Shown here: positions 49,165 to 57,577 of the stretch, piece by piece | How the letters are laid out: every line of letters begins with the position of its first letter | Position numbering within the stretch: the first letter of the stretch is position 1 | Source: an uncultured Anaerolineae bacterium | GTDB taxonomy: Bacteria; Chloroflexota; Anaerolineae; Anaerolineales; Villigracilaceae | Reading direction: 5' to 3' | Assembly (NCBI GenBank): GCA_903875215.1 | Contig: CAIQVH010000016.1 | Location: 186,001-250,000 of the forward strand | Length of the DNA: 64,000 nt | Translations under genes and position numbers: made by a program | The notes under the pieces: model-generated | Told to the model about the DNA's origin: nothing | The model's database searches: none | The model's input: the letters and a program-made list of their open reading frames with translations, nothing else

Positions 49165-49845
49165 ATGTTGGAGAACGTCGGATTGAGTTTCCATTTGTTG
49201 CTCGAATCAATCGCAGAAGGCAAGCTGATACACCTGTTCCACCAGCAGGTTTTCCGGAGCCGGCTGATCACCCCGGTGGTGATGGATTTAACCGTGTTAG
49301 ACCCGGCCCAGGATCCACTGCGAGGCACGGAATGCAGTTTTATCGAGTTGGATCTGGATCAAATCCGGGCGGGTATATATTCTTTTGCAGTTAAAAGCCG
49401 CCGCTTTAAGGCCTTCCGGAACATCCGCCGCGGTATGCGTGGCTTTGCGCTGGTCAAGGATGGGCGCGTGCTGGGCGATCTGTGGTGTCTGGCTCCTCGC
49501 GAGAAAGGGCGTCGGGTGCAGCATCCCGATCTGGACATGCTGAAGATTATCTGCGCGGAAGGCGAAGCCTACGCCCAGGACATGTTGATTGACCCGGCGT
49601 ATCGGGGCAAAAACCTGGCAGTGCCGCTTTTGCGTTCGCTGCACCTGGAGCTAAAAAAAGAAGGTTGGCGCAAAGTCTACGGCTGTTTTTGGGACGATAA
49701 TATTCCGGCCATGTGGATGCATCGCATGCTCAAGTTCAAGGAATTGCCGAAGTGCCGCGTCTCCCGGTTTTTTCGGTGGATTAGAAGCGAATCGCAGCCT
49801 CAGCCTGGCCTCAGCGCGGATTACGCCGAAAATTGCTCTCAATAA
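49165..49845 (+). CDS. GNAT-fold acyltransferase
   Basis: The 226-residue protein has an N-terminal region of about 60 residues and then a GNAT core: GFALVKDGRVLGDLWCLAP strand, AEGEAYAQDMLIDPAYRGKNLAVPLLRSLHLELKKEGWRKVYGCFWDDNIPAMWMHRMLKFKEL, with the RxxxxA/G-type acyl-CoA pyrophosphate loop in YRGKNLAVPL. It belongs to the group found in polysaccharide loci that N- or O-acylate sugars, but the acceptor is unknown. It has its own promoter and terminator and lies directly upstream of the ACP operon, so it may transfer an acyl group made there. Confidence 0.82.
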   Translation: MLENVGLSFHLLLESIAEGKLIHLFHQQVFRSRLITPVVMDLTVLDPAQDPLRGTECSFIELDLDQIRAGIYSFAVKSRRFKAFRNIRRGMRGFALVKDGRVLGDLWCLAPREKGRRVQHPDLDMLKIICAEGEAYAQDMLIDPAYRGKNLAVPLLRSLHLELKKEGWRKVYGCFWDDNIPAMWMHRMLKFKELPKCRVSRFFRWIRSESQPQPGLSADYAENCSQ

Positions 49846-49880
49846 AAGAATCTGGTCGCTCACTGGCCAGATTCTTTCTT
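49846..49880 (+). terminator. Rho-independent terminator between acetyltransferase and ACP genes
   Basis: A 10-bp stem AAGAATCTGG (49846-49855) / CCAGATTCTT (49867-49876) ends in TTTCTT. It directly follows the acetyltransferase stop codon. Confidence 0.85.
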
Positions 49881-49950
49881 AAATCCCCGGGGGAACTGCC
49901 GCCCGTATCATGACGGGCCCTCATCTCAACTCACATTCAGGAGGAAAACA

Positions 49951-50199
49951 ATGGATACAAAAAACGCCATCCGTGATTTCATCACCCATGAAATGCTGCG
50001 TCACGCCCTCGAAACCCCCCTCGGCGATGACGACCAGCTCGTCGAATCGGGCATCATCGATTCCCTGGGAGTCATGACTCTCTTGAGCTTCCTCGAAGAA
50101 CGGTACGCCCTCCAAATCTCCGGTGACGATCTAATCCCAGACAATTTCTCCTCCATTTCCAGCATCGCCAGCCTGGTGGAAATGCGGCGCACCAGCTAG
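49951..50199 (+). CDS. Acyl/peptidyl carrier protein
   Basis: The 82-residue protein is a stand-alone carrier protein whose Ser38 (in GIIDSLGVMTLLSFLEERYAL) is the expected phosphopantetheine site. The DSLG motif, surrounding acidic residues and length match acyl/peptidyl carrier proteins used with adenylation enzymes. AGGAGG lies eight bases before the ATG. It leads a four-gene operon with an acyl-CoA dehydrogenase, an adenylation enzyme and an amidohydrolase, so it probably carries an aminoacyl or acyl group through their reactions. No dedicated phosphopantetheinyl transferase is in the window. Confidence 0.92.
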   Translation: MDTKNAIRDFITHEMLRHALETPLGDDDQLVESGIIDSLGVMTLLSFLEERYALQISGDDLIPDNFSSISSIASLVEMRRTS

Positions 50200-50208
50200 G
50201 AGCCGGCT

Positions 50209-51354
50209 ATGAACTTTACTTTTACCCCCGACCAGGTCGCGATGCGCAAGACCATCGTCGACTTTGCCCGCCAGGAACTCAACCCCGGCGCCGCGGAAAG
50301 GGATCGTCAGAGCCTTTTTTCGCGGCAGCTGTGGGATAAATGCGCCGCCATGCACCTGCTGGCGCTGCCCTTCCCCGAACAATATGGCGGCGACGGCTTT
50401 GATTTTGTCACCACGGTGGCGGTTTACCATGCGCTCGGCTACGCCTGCAAAGACGCCGGCCTGTTGCATGCCCTCACCGCCCAGCTGATTTGCGGACTGC
50501 AGATCGTTTTATTCGCCAGCGATGAGCAGAAAGCCGCGCTGTTGCCCGACCTCGCTGCGGGCCGCCTGATCTACGCCCAGGCCATGACCGAACCCGGCTC
50601 CGGTTCAGATGCCTTTGCCATGCACACCAGCGCCCAAAAAACCGAATCGGGCTACCTGCTCAATGGCGCCAAGACCATGATCAGCAACGCCCCGGTCGCC
50701 GACCGCGTGCTGCTCTTTGCCGTCAGCGACTCAGAAAAGAAAGCGTTTGGCGGCATCTCCTGCTTCATCGTTGCCCGTGACGCGGCGGGCTTTTCCGCCG
50801 GCAAAGCCATGGACAAGCTCGGCCTGCGCACCCTGACCAACGGCGAACTGGTCTTCAGCGACTGCCAGGTGCCCGCCTCAGCCCTGATCGGGCGCGCCGG
50901 GCAGGGCGCCATGCTCTTCACCGAAGCCATGGAATGGGAACGCACCCTCATCCCGGCCTGCCTGCTTGGTGAACAGGAGCGCATCCTCGAGGAATCTGTC
51001 CGCTACGCCCGCGAAAGGCGCGCCTTTGGACAGTCGATCGGCGAATTTCAGGCCGTGGCGCACAAACTGGCCCGCATGAAAATGAACGCCGAATTGGGCG
51101 CGCTGGCCCTTTACAGCGCCGCCGCTCTCAAAGATCAACACAAACGTGCCGCGCTGGAAACTTCCACCGCCAAATTGTTCATCAGCGAAAGCCTGAAACA
51201 GGCCGCCCTGGACGCGGTTCAACTGCGCGGAGGCTATGGTTACATGACCGAGTACGAGGCCGAGCGCGAACTGCGCGACAGCATTGCCTCCACCCTCTAT
51301 TCCGGCACATCAGAAATGCAACTCAACCTGATTGCCCGGCTGACCGGAGTGTGA
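50209..51354 (+). CDS. Acyl-CoA dehydrogenase family flavoenzyme, probably acting on carrier-bound substrate
   Basis: The 381-residue FAD enzyme has the family motifs AQAMTEPGSGSD (124-134), RRAFGQSIGEFQ (270-280) and LRGGYGYMTEYEAERELRD. The residue at the catalytic-base position of medium-chain enzymes is Ser365 (LYSGTSEMQ, not YEGT), but Glu244 in MEWERTLI sits where isovaleryl-CoA dehydrogenase keeps its base. That pattern, with a length near 380, also fits prolyl-S-carrier dehydrogenases (PltE/RedW type). It starts 9 bases after the carrier gene and ends 3 bases before the adenylation gene. Substrate is unproven. Confidence 0.9.
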   Translation: MNFTFTPDQVAMRKTIVDFARQELNPGAAERDRQSLFSRQLWDKCAAMHLLALPFPEQYGGDGFDFVTTVAVYHALGYACKDAGLLHALTAQLICGLQIVLFASDEQKAALLPDLAAGRLIYAQAMTEPGSGSDAFAMHTSAQKTESGYLLNGAKTMISNAPVADRVLLFAVSDSEKKAFGGISCFIVARDAAGFSAGKAMDKLGLRTLTNGELVFSDCQVPASALIGRAGQGAMLFTEAMEWERTLIPACLLGEQERILEESVRYARERRAFGQSIGEFQAVAHKLARMKMNAELGALALYSAAALKDQHKRAALETSTAKLFISESLKQAALDAVQLRGGYGYMTEYEAERELRDSIASTLYSGTSEMQLNLIARLTGV

Positions 51355-51357
51355 CCC

Positions 51358-52959
51358 ATGCGCGCGCACCTCGGGCAGGATTACCTGGCGCACGCCGCGG
51401 CGCGCCACCCGCAAAAATGCGCCGTCACCGACGGGCGGACGGCGCTTACTTTTGAGACGCTGGCGAGCGAGTCAAATTTGCTGGCCAGCTTTCTCGGGGC
51501 CATCGGCATCGCACGCGGCGAGCGCGTGGCCTATTTCCTTAAACGCAGTCCTGCCTGCCTGACGGCCACCCTCGGCATTCTCAAGGCGGGCGCAGCCTAC
51601 GTCCCGCTCGACCAAAAAACTCCGCCCGAGCGCTGGAAACAAATCATGGCAGACGCCGCGCCGCGCGCCATCCTTTGCGGCACCGAAACACTCTCTGCCG
51701 CGCTTGAACGGGCTGCCAGCCTCGATTTTTCCCCAACCCTGATCTGCCTCGACGAGAGCCACAGCCTTTCTCCCCGCGTCGAGCGGCTTTTTTATCGCGA
51801 AGAGCTGGCTGCCACCGCCGGCTGGCCAGTCCCCAGCGACCTGACCGCGGACGATATCGCTTACGTCCTCTATACCAGCGGCTCCACCGGCGCCCCGAAA
51901 GGCGTCATGGTCACGCATCGCAACCTGACCAACTACATTGATTGGGCGCGGGAGTACTTTCATCTCACCGCCGCTGACCGCATCCTGGGAACTGCCCCAT
52001 TTTATTTTGACATGTCCGTCTTTGACATATTCTGCGCCCTGGCAGCTGGTGCCACCTTTAGCCTGGCTACCGACGAACAGCTGCTCTTCCCCGAAAAGCT
52101 GGTGCGTTTCATGGAACAGGAACAGATCAGCGTCTGGAAGGGCGTTTCCTCGCTGCTGATGTATCTCAGCCGCGCCGGCGTGTTGCGGCCGGGCCGCCTG
52201 CCTCATCTGCGGACAGTCATCTTTGCTGGTGAGCCGCTCGACGTGCAGTATGTGCGTGCCTGGCAATCTGCGCTTCCAGCGGCGGCTTTCTACAACGGCT
52301 ACGGCCCCACCGAAGCCACCGGCGTTTCGCTCTGTCATCCGGTGACGGAACTGCCCGAAGCGGGCCAGCCCATCCCGATTGGGAAACCATGCAAGGGGGC
52401 ATCCGTTCTGCTGATTGACGAAAATGACCATCTGGTGGCGCCCGGCCAGGTTGGTGAGCTGTGCATCGCCGGTGAATGCCTGGCGGCAGGTTATCTCAAC
52501 GACCCGGAAAAAACCCGTTTGCGCTTTACGCCCCCGCCGCCGGGCTGCGAGGTGGGGCCGCGCATCTACCGTACCGGTGATTTATGCCGCCAGACCCCGC
52601 AGGGCGAGTATGTCTTTGTTGCGCGCAAAGATCACCAGGTGAAGTGGATGGGGTATCGGATTGAATTGGGCGAGATTGAGGCCCATATGCTGGCGCATCC
52701 CCAGGTGCGCTGCGCGGTGGCTTTGCTGGTTGGGGCCGGGAACGGCGGGCTGACTGAGTTGGCGGCCTGCTTCGAGGCGGAAGGCCAGCTGGAGCCGGGG
52801 GTTTTGTCGAAGTTTCTCGAAAAAAGACTGCCTTTTTACATGCTTCCCAGACGCTTTATCCAACTGGAGACCATTCCTCGCAATGACCGTGGAAAAATTG
52901 CGCGCGAGCAACTTGCAGAGTGTCTGGCCCAGCGGGCCGGGGAGGGCCATGGTGCGTAA
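51358..52959 (+). CDS. Stand-alone amino-acid/acyl adenylation enzyme
   Basis: The 533-residue ANL-family enzyme activates a carboxylic acid as the adenylate and loads it on a carrier protein. Adenylation core motifs are in order: VLYTSGSTGAPKG (A3, about 171), FYFDMSVFDIF (A4, about 215), YNGYGPTEATG (A5, about 314), YRTGDLCR (A7/A8, about 404) and NDRGKIAREQL (A10 Lys, about 512). The sequence between A4 and A5 resembles amino-acid-activating (NRPS/DltA-like) enzymes rather than fatty-acyl ligases. A manual specificity reading gives roughly D-M-F-S-I-A-G-G-V-K, not a standard proline code. It follows the dehydrogenase by 3 bases and overlaps the next gene by 11. Confidence 0.9.
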   Translation: MRAHLGQDYLAHAAARHPQKCAVTDGRTALTFETLASESNLLASFLGAIGIARGERVAYFLKRSPACLTATLGILKAGAAYVPLDQKTPPERWKQIMADAAPRAILCGTETLSAALERAASLDFSPTLICLDESHSLSPRVERLFYREELAATAGWPVPSDLTADDIAYVLYTSGSTGAPKGVMVTHRNLTNYIDWAREYFHLTAADRILGTAPFYFDMSVFDIFCALAAGATFSLATDEQLLFPEKLVRFMEQEQISVWKGVSSLLMYLSRAGVLRPGRLPHLRTVIFAGEPLDVQYVRAWQSALPAAAFYNGYGPTEATGVSLCHPVTELPEAGQPIPIGKPCKGASVLLIDENDHLVAPGQVGELCIAGECLAAGYLNDPEKTRLRFTPPPPGCEVGPRIYRTGDLCRQTPQGEYVFVARKDHQVKWMGYRIELGEIEAHMLAHPQVRCAVALLVGAGNGGLTELAACFEAEGQLEPGVLSKFLEKRLPFYMLPRRFIQLETIPRNDRGKIAREQLAECLAQRAGEGHGA

Positions 52960-54100
52960 TCCTGCTGCGCTGCTGTGCTGGTCGAGCGAAATCGGCCGGG
53001 ACCATCCTTTTTTGGATTTTCACACTCATCCGTTTGATGTGCTGCGCGGGGAGATTGCCTATCAACCGGGCGCTGCGACCGCGGGGTTGTTCACCGCCGG
53101 AATGACCTGTTATCACGCTCCGGTGTTGGCTGCCGAACCCGGCCTGGAGGCGCGCCCTCTGCCGGCGGCGGCCCAGTCGGAGCGTGGGTTGCTGTTGGCG
53201 GCGCGCCTGGTCTATGCCCATACCGGCCCCAGAGTATTTGCCGACCAGCTGGCGTTGGTGCCTGTGGCGGGAGCGCTGCTGCTGCCGGTTGCGCGCGCTC
53301 CGGGCCAGGCCGGGCTTTTGCTGGAGGCACAGGCCGAGATGTTTGGCGGGGAGCCGCGCTGGGTGCCGGGCTGTCCCTTCCCGGTTGGGGCGGCGCCGGA
53401 TGAGCTGGAGCCTTTTTTCAGGCAGGCGCGCACCAGGCAGGGCATACGGGTCATCAAGGTTCATCCCAACTTGAGTAATCTCAATCCTCGCGGCGCGGTG
53501 GGCGGGGAATTGTTGGAGGCGACTCTGGCGGCGGCAGGCGCATTGAACCTGGCGTTGGTGCTGCATACCGGGCGCACGCCGGGGCTGGAGCCGCCCGAAC
53601 AGCGCGAATTCAGTGCTCTTTCGCAGCTGGCCCAGGTGGATTGGAGCCTTTCTGCGGCGCCGGTCATTTTTGCGCATGCTGGTTGTTACGGCCTGGCCCC
53701 ATCGGAATGGCCGCAGGCTTTGCACAGGATGGCACGCCTGCTGGAGAAATACCCCAACCTGATGGCAGATACCTCCAACCTGGCGCCGGAAGCGCTGCAA
53801 CTGGTGCTGGCGAAACTGGACCCGGCCCGGCTGCTGTTTGGTTCGGATGCGCTCTACGTCCCGGTCTGGAAAGCCTGGCTGCAGTTTTTGGCCGCGCTCG
53901 AGCAGGTTTCTGCCAGCCCCGAACGCGACCTGATCCAGATTGCTTCGACAAATCCGCTGCGCTGCCTGGCCGCCACCGGGCTGGATTTTTCTCGGGCGAC
54001 AGCGGATTCGGCTCAATCCGCTTCTGGCGGGTTGCTGGTCGAAGCGGCCAGCACCGCCGGCAGCGACTGCCGTTCTGCGGGCAGCCGGCCATTCAAGTAG
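52949..54100 (+). CDS. Amidohydrolase-family (amidohydrolase 2) TIM-barrel protein
   Basis: The 383-residue protein has metal-binding DFHTHP near the N-terminus, IKVHPNL in the middle, FAHAGCYG and the late FGSDAL, the arrangement of amidohydrolase-2 (ACMSD/TatD-like) enzymes. The metal-free C-terminal tail is Ser/Ala-rich. The start is ATG 52949, overlapping the adenylation stop by 11 bases; GTG 52952 is equally spaced from the GGGAGG. As the last gene of the carrier-protein operon it could hydrolyse the carrier-bound product or a related lactone/amide. Its last 88 bases overlap the convergent acyltransferase gene. Confidence 0.85.
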   Translation: MVRNPAALLCWSSEIGRDHPFLDFHTHPFDVLRGEIAYQPGAATAGLFTAGMTCYHAPVLAAEPGLEARPLPAAAQSERGLLLAARLVYAHTGPRVFADQLALVPVAGALLLPVARAPGQAGLLLEAQAEMFGGEPRWVPGCPFPVGAAPDELEPFFRQARTRQGIRVIKVHPNLSNLNPRGAVGGELLEATLAAAGALNLALVLHTGRTPGLEPPEQREFSALSQLAQVDWSLSAAPVIFAHAGCYGLAPSEWPQALHRMARLLEKYPNLMADTSNLAPEALQLVLAKLDPARLLFGSDALYVPVWKAWLQFLAALEQVSASPERDLIQIASTNPLRCLAATGLDFSRATADSAQSASGGLLVEAASTAGSDCRSAGSRPFK

Positions 54101-54960
54101 AACCGGAAAACTCCCTCAGCTTTGGAAAGAGTGGGATTGTGTGGCAGGCATTTTTGGGCCAGTTGCAACAGATTATGACTCAGCGGGTTGACCCAGGGAC
54201 GTAAAAGCGGCGCGAGCAGGATGCGCTGGCGCACCGGGCGGGGAGTAAATCCCATGCGGAATTTATATTCATCCACGCTGGCGGGTGCATCCAGCGAGTG
54301 CAGCCCATAAAAAATGGAGCGCACCCCGGGTTGCAGCAACACTTCCGCGGCGACGACATATGTCAGGGCGTTGTTCACCCCAAAACGCAGGGAATCTGAC
54401 CGGCTTTGCTGGTAGAGGATGCAGTAGCAGTCCTCACACAGGAAGCTCAACAACGCCGCAGCCAGGCGCCCGTTGACCGTTGCGCCCCAGGCTTCAAAAC
54501 CTTCCAGCCCTGCAGCACTTAAACATAACTTCTGCCACCAGCTCTGCGATTCGGCCTGCGACCGGCCCTGGCGAAGCAACGTTTCTTGGCGCAGATCCCA
54601 GCCTTCTTCGGCCAGGCGCGCAAAAGAAATGGGTTCAATGACCGCCATGGAAAGACCTTTTTTTACGTCGTGGCGGGCCTTTTTGGAGAGATCCAGCTGT
54701 GAATAAGGCCGGCGCTCCAGCACGACATGGTAACTCAAACTGCCGAGCGGCGCCTCGACCGGCGTGGAAAACCGCAGCGCGGTGAGATGCTGCTCGCGCA
54801 GAAACTGTTCGGTTTCTGCCTCGTCAGGTGTTCGCACGGTGTGGAAGGGGATTGCCTGGTACGTCCCCAGCCCGGCGCTGGCCCAGCTTCCGGCCGCAGA
54901 GTGGAGCACGGAAACTCCCCGGCGGCGCAGCCATTCTGACAGGATTTCTCTTTCTGCCAT
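54013..54960 (-). CDS. GNAT/FemAB-like acyltransferase
   Basis: The 315-residue protein resembles the acetyltransferase group with FemAB-like fold: YHVVLERRPYSQLDLSKKARHDVKKGLS in the first half and WGATVNGRLAAALLSFLCEDCYCILYQQSRSD, YVVAAEVLLQPGVRSIFYGLHSLDAPASVDEYKFRMGF in the second. Such proteins add amino acids or acyl groups to sugars or peptides. ATG 54960 has AGGGGA upstream; the longer frame has no support. Its C-terminal 88 bases are antisense to the amidohydrolase gene. It starts 23 bases after the GT4 stop and belongs to the minus-strand polysaccharide operon. Confidence 0.82.
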   Translation of the reverse strand: MAEREILSEWLRRRGVSVLHSAAGSWASAGLGTYQAIPFHTVRTPDEAETEQFLREQHLTALRFSTPVEAPLGSLSYHVVLERRPYSQLDLSKKARHDVKKGLSMAVIEPISFARLAEEGWDLRQETLLRQGRSQAESQSWWQKLCLSAAGLEGFEAWGATVNGRLAAALLSFLCEDCYCILYQQSRSDSLRFGVNNALTYVVAAEVLLQPGVRSIFYGLHSLDAPASVDEYKFRMGFTPRPVRQRILLAPLLRPWVNPLSHNLLQLAQKCLPHNPTLSKAEGVFRFYLNGRLPAERQSLPAVLAASTSNPPEAD

Positions 54961-54983
54961 TTTGTTTTTCCCCTGGGTGTTGA

Positions 54984-56234
54984 TCAGTTCTTCAGTCGCG
55001 GCTGACCATTTTTGATCGCGATCGCCTCGGTCAGCAGCTTTTCGACTTCCAGTGCGCCTGCCATGGGCGAGTGATGAGCTTCGGCCCACAGGCGGCCACG
55101 CCGCCCCAGCTCTGCGCACCGGGCTGGATCCTGCTTCAGATTCAACACGGCAGCTGCCAGCGCGGACGGATTCTCCGGCGGCACACAAACCCCGCCTCCT
55201 GAAAGATGAATCAGCTTCCAGGCTTCGCTGTCATCCTCCACACTGGCCAGCAACGGGCGGCCGCTGGCGAAGATCGAATAGGTTTTTGAAGGCAGTGACC
55301 GGCTTCCGATGCCGCGCTGCAAAGTGACCAACGAGAGATCGGCGCTGGCCAGCACCTCCGGCAGGCGCGGGCGGGGCTGGTAGGGCAGAAATTGCACATT
55401 TTCCAGCTGGCGGCGGGCCGCTTCGGCCATCAGGCTGGCGCGGCTGGCGCCATCGCCCACAAACACAAAGCGGATTTCCCGGTTGGCTCTGAGCAGGTCG
55501 GCGGCGGCCAGGATTTGTTCCAGCCCCTGCGAAAGGCCCAGGTTGCCGGCATACAGGACAACGAATTTTCCATCCAGGCCCTGTTCGCGGGCGAAGGCGT
55601 TGTTGCGGGGCAGGGGTTGAATCAGATGGGTATCCACCCAGTCGTAACCGTGAACCATTTTTCCGTCTGGTACGCCCATATCGCGCAGTTCGTCTCGAAA
55701 AGTTTCAGAAATAATGCGCACCAGTTGGGCGTGTTCCAGGCAATAACGTTCCATGCTGCTCACCAGCTTGATGATGGGTTTGTGCCGGAAGACGCCCAGC
55801 GCCACGCCCACGCCAGGATAAACGTCATACACGCCGTAAACGGCCGGCTTGTTTCGCAATCCGACCAGCGTGATGAATGGCAGCCAGGCCGATAGCGATG
55901 AACTGCCGGCGAAAACGACCTCATACTGCCGGCCCAACCCGGCCCAGGCGGCGCCCAGCTGGTATACCAGATATTGAATCAGGCGCTGGGGCAGGCGGGC
56001 CCGGTCAACCGAGGGCAGCCCGACCCGGATGACCTCGACGCCATTTTCTATTGTTCTGCCAAGCCAGGTGCCCCGATATTCGGGCGCTACACGCCCGGAA
56101 GGATAGTGCGGCACCATGGTGAGCATGGTGACCTGGTGCCCGCGTCTGACCAGGTTTTCGCACAGCATGGTAAAAATGGGCGCACTGGGCCCCAGATCTG
56201 GCTCATAATTTGCTCCAAAAATCAAAACACGCAT
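54984..56234 (-). CDS. Glycosyltransferase family 4 (WcaI-like)
   Basis: The 416-residue GT-B enzyme begins MRVLIFGANYEPDLGPSAPIFTMLCENLVRRGHQVTMLTMVPHYP, the start of the WcaI-like group, and has the sugar-donor end VVLYAGNLGLSQGLEQILAAADLLR, FVFVGDGASRASLM, LPSKTYSIFASGRPLLASV. No membrane helix is seen apart from a weakly hydrophobic surface. Its substrate is not predictable. It lies in the middle of the minus-strand polysaccharide unit, 16 bases after the GNAT gene stop. Confidence 0.92.
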   Translation of the reverse strand: MRVLIFGANYEPDLGPSAPIFTMLCENLVRRGHQVTMLTMVPHYPSGRVAPEYRGTWLGRTIENGVEVIRVGLPSVDRARLPQRLIQYLVYQLGAAWAGLGRQYEVVFAGSSSLSAWLPFITLVGLRNKPAVYGVYDVYPGVGVALGVFRHKPIIKLVSSMERYCLEHAQLVRIISETFRDELRDMGVPDGKMVHGYDWVDTHLIQPLPRNNAFAREQGLDGKFVVLYAGNLGLSQGLEQILAAADLLRANREIRFVFVGDGASRASLMAEAARRQLENVQFLPYQPRPRLPEVLASADLSLVTLQRGIGSRSLPSKTYSIFASGRPLLASVEDDSEAWKLIHLSGGGVCVPPENPSALAAAVLNLKQDPARCAELGRRGRLWAEAHHSPMAGALEVEKLLTEAIAIKNGQPRLKN

Positions 56235-56250
56235 GGTTGACGCTCCCTTT

Positions 56251-56889
56251 TCATAAGGATGATGCCCTGCCCGGCAGAGTTAAGGAGTAGCGCAGCACCT
56301 CCACCCTGGCCCCGGAAAAAAGCCCGCCAGGCAGCCGCTTTTTTGCCTCCAATAGAAATCCCACCCGGGTGTAGAGCTTGATTGCTGCCAGGTTATCTTT
56401 TTCCACGAACAAGAAGATACGTTCGAAGCCACGCTGGCGCGCATCTGCATAAACCTGTTCGATGAGGCGGTCGGCCACGCCCTGCCCTCTGAAGGCTGGC
56501 AGGACAACAAGCGGACGCATCTCGTAGCCGTTCTCGTCCAGCGGATCGCGCGGTCTGGATAGCTGGTGGAGCAATGCTCCGGCGGCGATGAGCAGAAATT
56601 TTGGATCGGACAGGCAGTGCCGGGCGGCATTCACTGCCAGCAGCGGGAGTTTTTTAAATAACGCCTGCCGGAGCATGCGGCGGTCCCAGATTCCGCAAAT
56701 GAAGCCGGCAAAATGCTCATCCAGGTTACAGATGTATCCGCTTGACCCGGCACCGGTGCTGATGGCTTCATAACGTGTCTGGAGCAAGCGGGCGCCAGCC
56801 GTGGTCTTAAAGGGCGTACTCAGGCAGGCAGCGTGCGTGGCTGCTACTGTCGCACAATCGGCCAACATTAAGGGCTTGATGTCAAGCAA
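56251..56889 (-). CDS. GNAT acetyltransferase
   Basis: The 212-residue protein is a GNAT enzyme with the acetyl-CoA loop in LVVLPAFRGQGVADRLIEQVYADARQRGFERIFLFVEKDNLAAIKLYTRVGF, and an N-terminal IKPLMLADCATVAATHAACL that opens the fold. TTG 56889 is proposed as start because AAGGA precedes it, the fold begins there, and the longer ATG start would run through the preceding gene; the region overlaps that gene's stop by 8 bases, suggesting coupling. It probably modifies a sugar or amino sugar of the polysaccharide. Confidence 0.78.
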   Translation of the reverse strand: MLDIKPLMLADCATVAATHAACLSTPFKTTAGARLLQTRYEAISTGAGSSGYICNLDEHFAGFICGIWDRRMLRQALFKKLPLLAVNAARHCLSDPKFLLIAAGALLHQLSRPRDPLDENGYEMRPLVVLPAFRGQGVADRLIEQVYADARQRGFERIFLFVEKDNLAAIKLYTRVGFLLEAKKRLPGGLFSGARVEVLRYSLTLPGRASSL

Positions 56890-57541
56890 GAAGTTTTTCC
56901 TTCGCAGGCAGGAATGGCGCTGCCTGGCCCAGCTCACGAATGAAGCCTGCCGGGTTGCCGGCAAAAATAACATTTTCGGGCACATTTTTGGTTACGACGC
57001 TGCCTGCGCCGATCACGCTGTTTTTCCCGATGGTGACGCCCTTCAGAATCAGGCAGTTCATTCCGATAAAGACCTGGTCGCCAATTGTGATGGGCGCCGA
57101 CTGGCCATCCTGTGGGTGTTCGTGGCGCAGCGCAGCAGCGAGTGGATGAAAGTCAGTATCCACGATGCAGCAGTTGGCGCCGATGGCGACGTGGTCGCCA
57201 ATTTCAATGCGGCTGGCCGCGCAAATCGAACCGCCGGTCATGCCGAAATGCTCCCCGATTTGCAGGACGGCGCCGGCTTTGAGCGTGCTCAAGATGACCG
57301 GGTGATTGGCTCCGAGCGGGTTGGAAGCCAGCGAGGAACGCAGGCTGAAGCCCTCTCCGAAGCTCATGGTGCTCTGGCGGTGTTTTTGGATGATCGGCAG
57401 CCCGTAGAAACTCCAGCCGCGCCGCCAGGGGATGTCGTTCAGGGCCATCACCAGTCTCATCCATGGCAGGATGGCCCGGCTGAGTAGAAGATTGCTGATT
57501 TTCCAGGGCGTTTGCAGGCTTTGAGAGATGAGATTCGTCAT
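56882..57541 (-). CDS. Left-handed beta-helix O-acetyltransferase
   Basis: The 219-residue protein has a series of hexapeptide repeats (IGEHFGMTGGSICAASRIEIGDHVAIGANCCIVDTDFHPL..., ITIGDQVFIGMNCLILKGVTIGKNSVIGAGSVVTKNVPENVIFAGNPAGFI), the WbbJ/maltose acetyltransferase type. DTDFHP supplies the catalytic His region. It would O-acetylate a sugar with acetyl-CoA. It lies 36 bases after the Wzz-like gene stop, all on the minus strand. Confidence 0.92.
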   Translation of the reverse strand: MTNLISQSLQTPWKISNLLLSRAILPWMRLVMALNDIPWRRGWSFYGLPIIQKHRQSTMSFGEGFSLRSSLASNPLGANHPVILSTLKAGAVLQIGEHFGMTGGSICAASRIEIGDHVAIGANCCIVDTDFHPLAAALRHEHPQDGQSAPITIGDQVFIGMNCLILKGVTIGKNSVIGAGSVVTKNVPENVIFAGNPAGFIRELGQAAPFLPAKEKLLA

Positions 57542-57577
57542 CGTTTTCCCCTTTAACTGGAATGGAAAGGCCTTTCC

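Noticed and set aside
48906-49394. Plus-strand open frame overlapping the acetyltransferase start
   Set aside because: Runs out of phase into the acetyltransferase gene and covers two well-formed promoters.
52883-52948. Upstream start for the amidohydrolase gene at 52883
   Set aside because: It would lie within the adenylation gene's A10 region; ATG 52949 or GTG 52952 has a GGGAGG just upstream.
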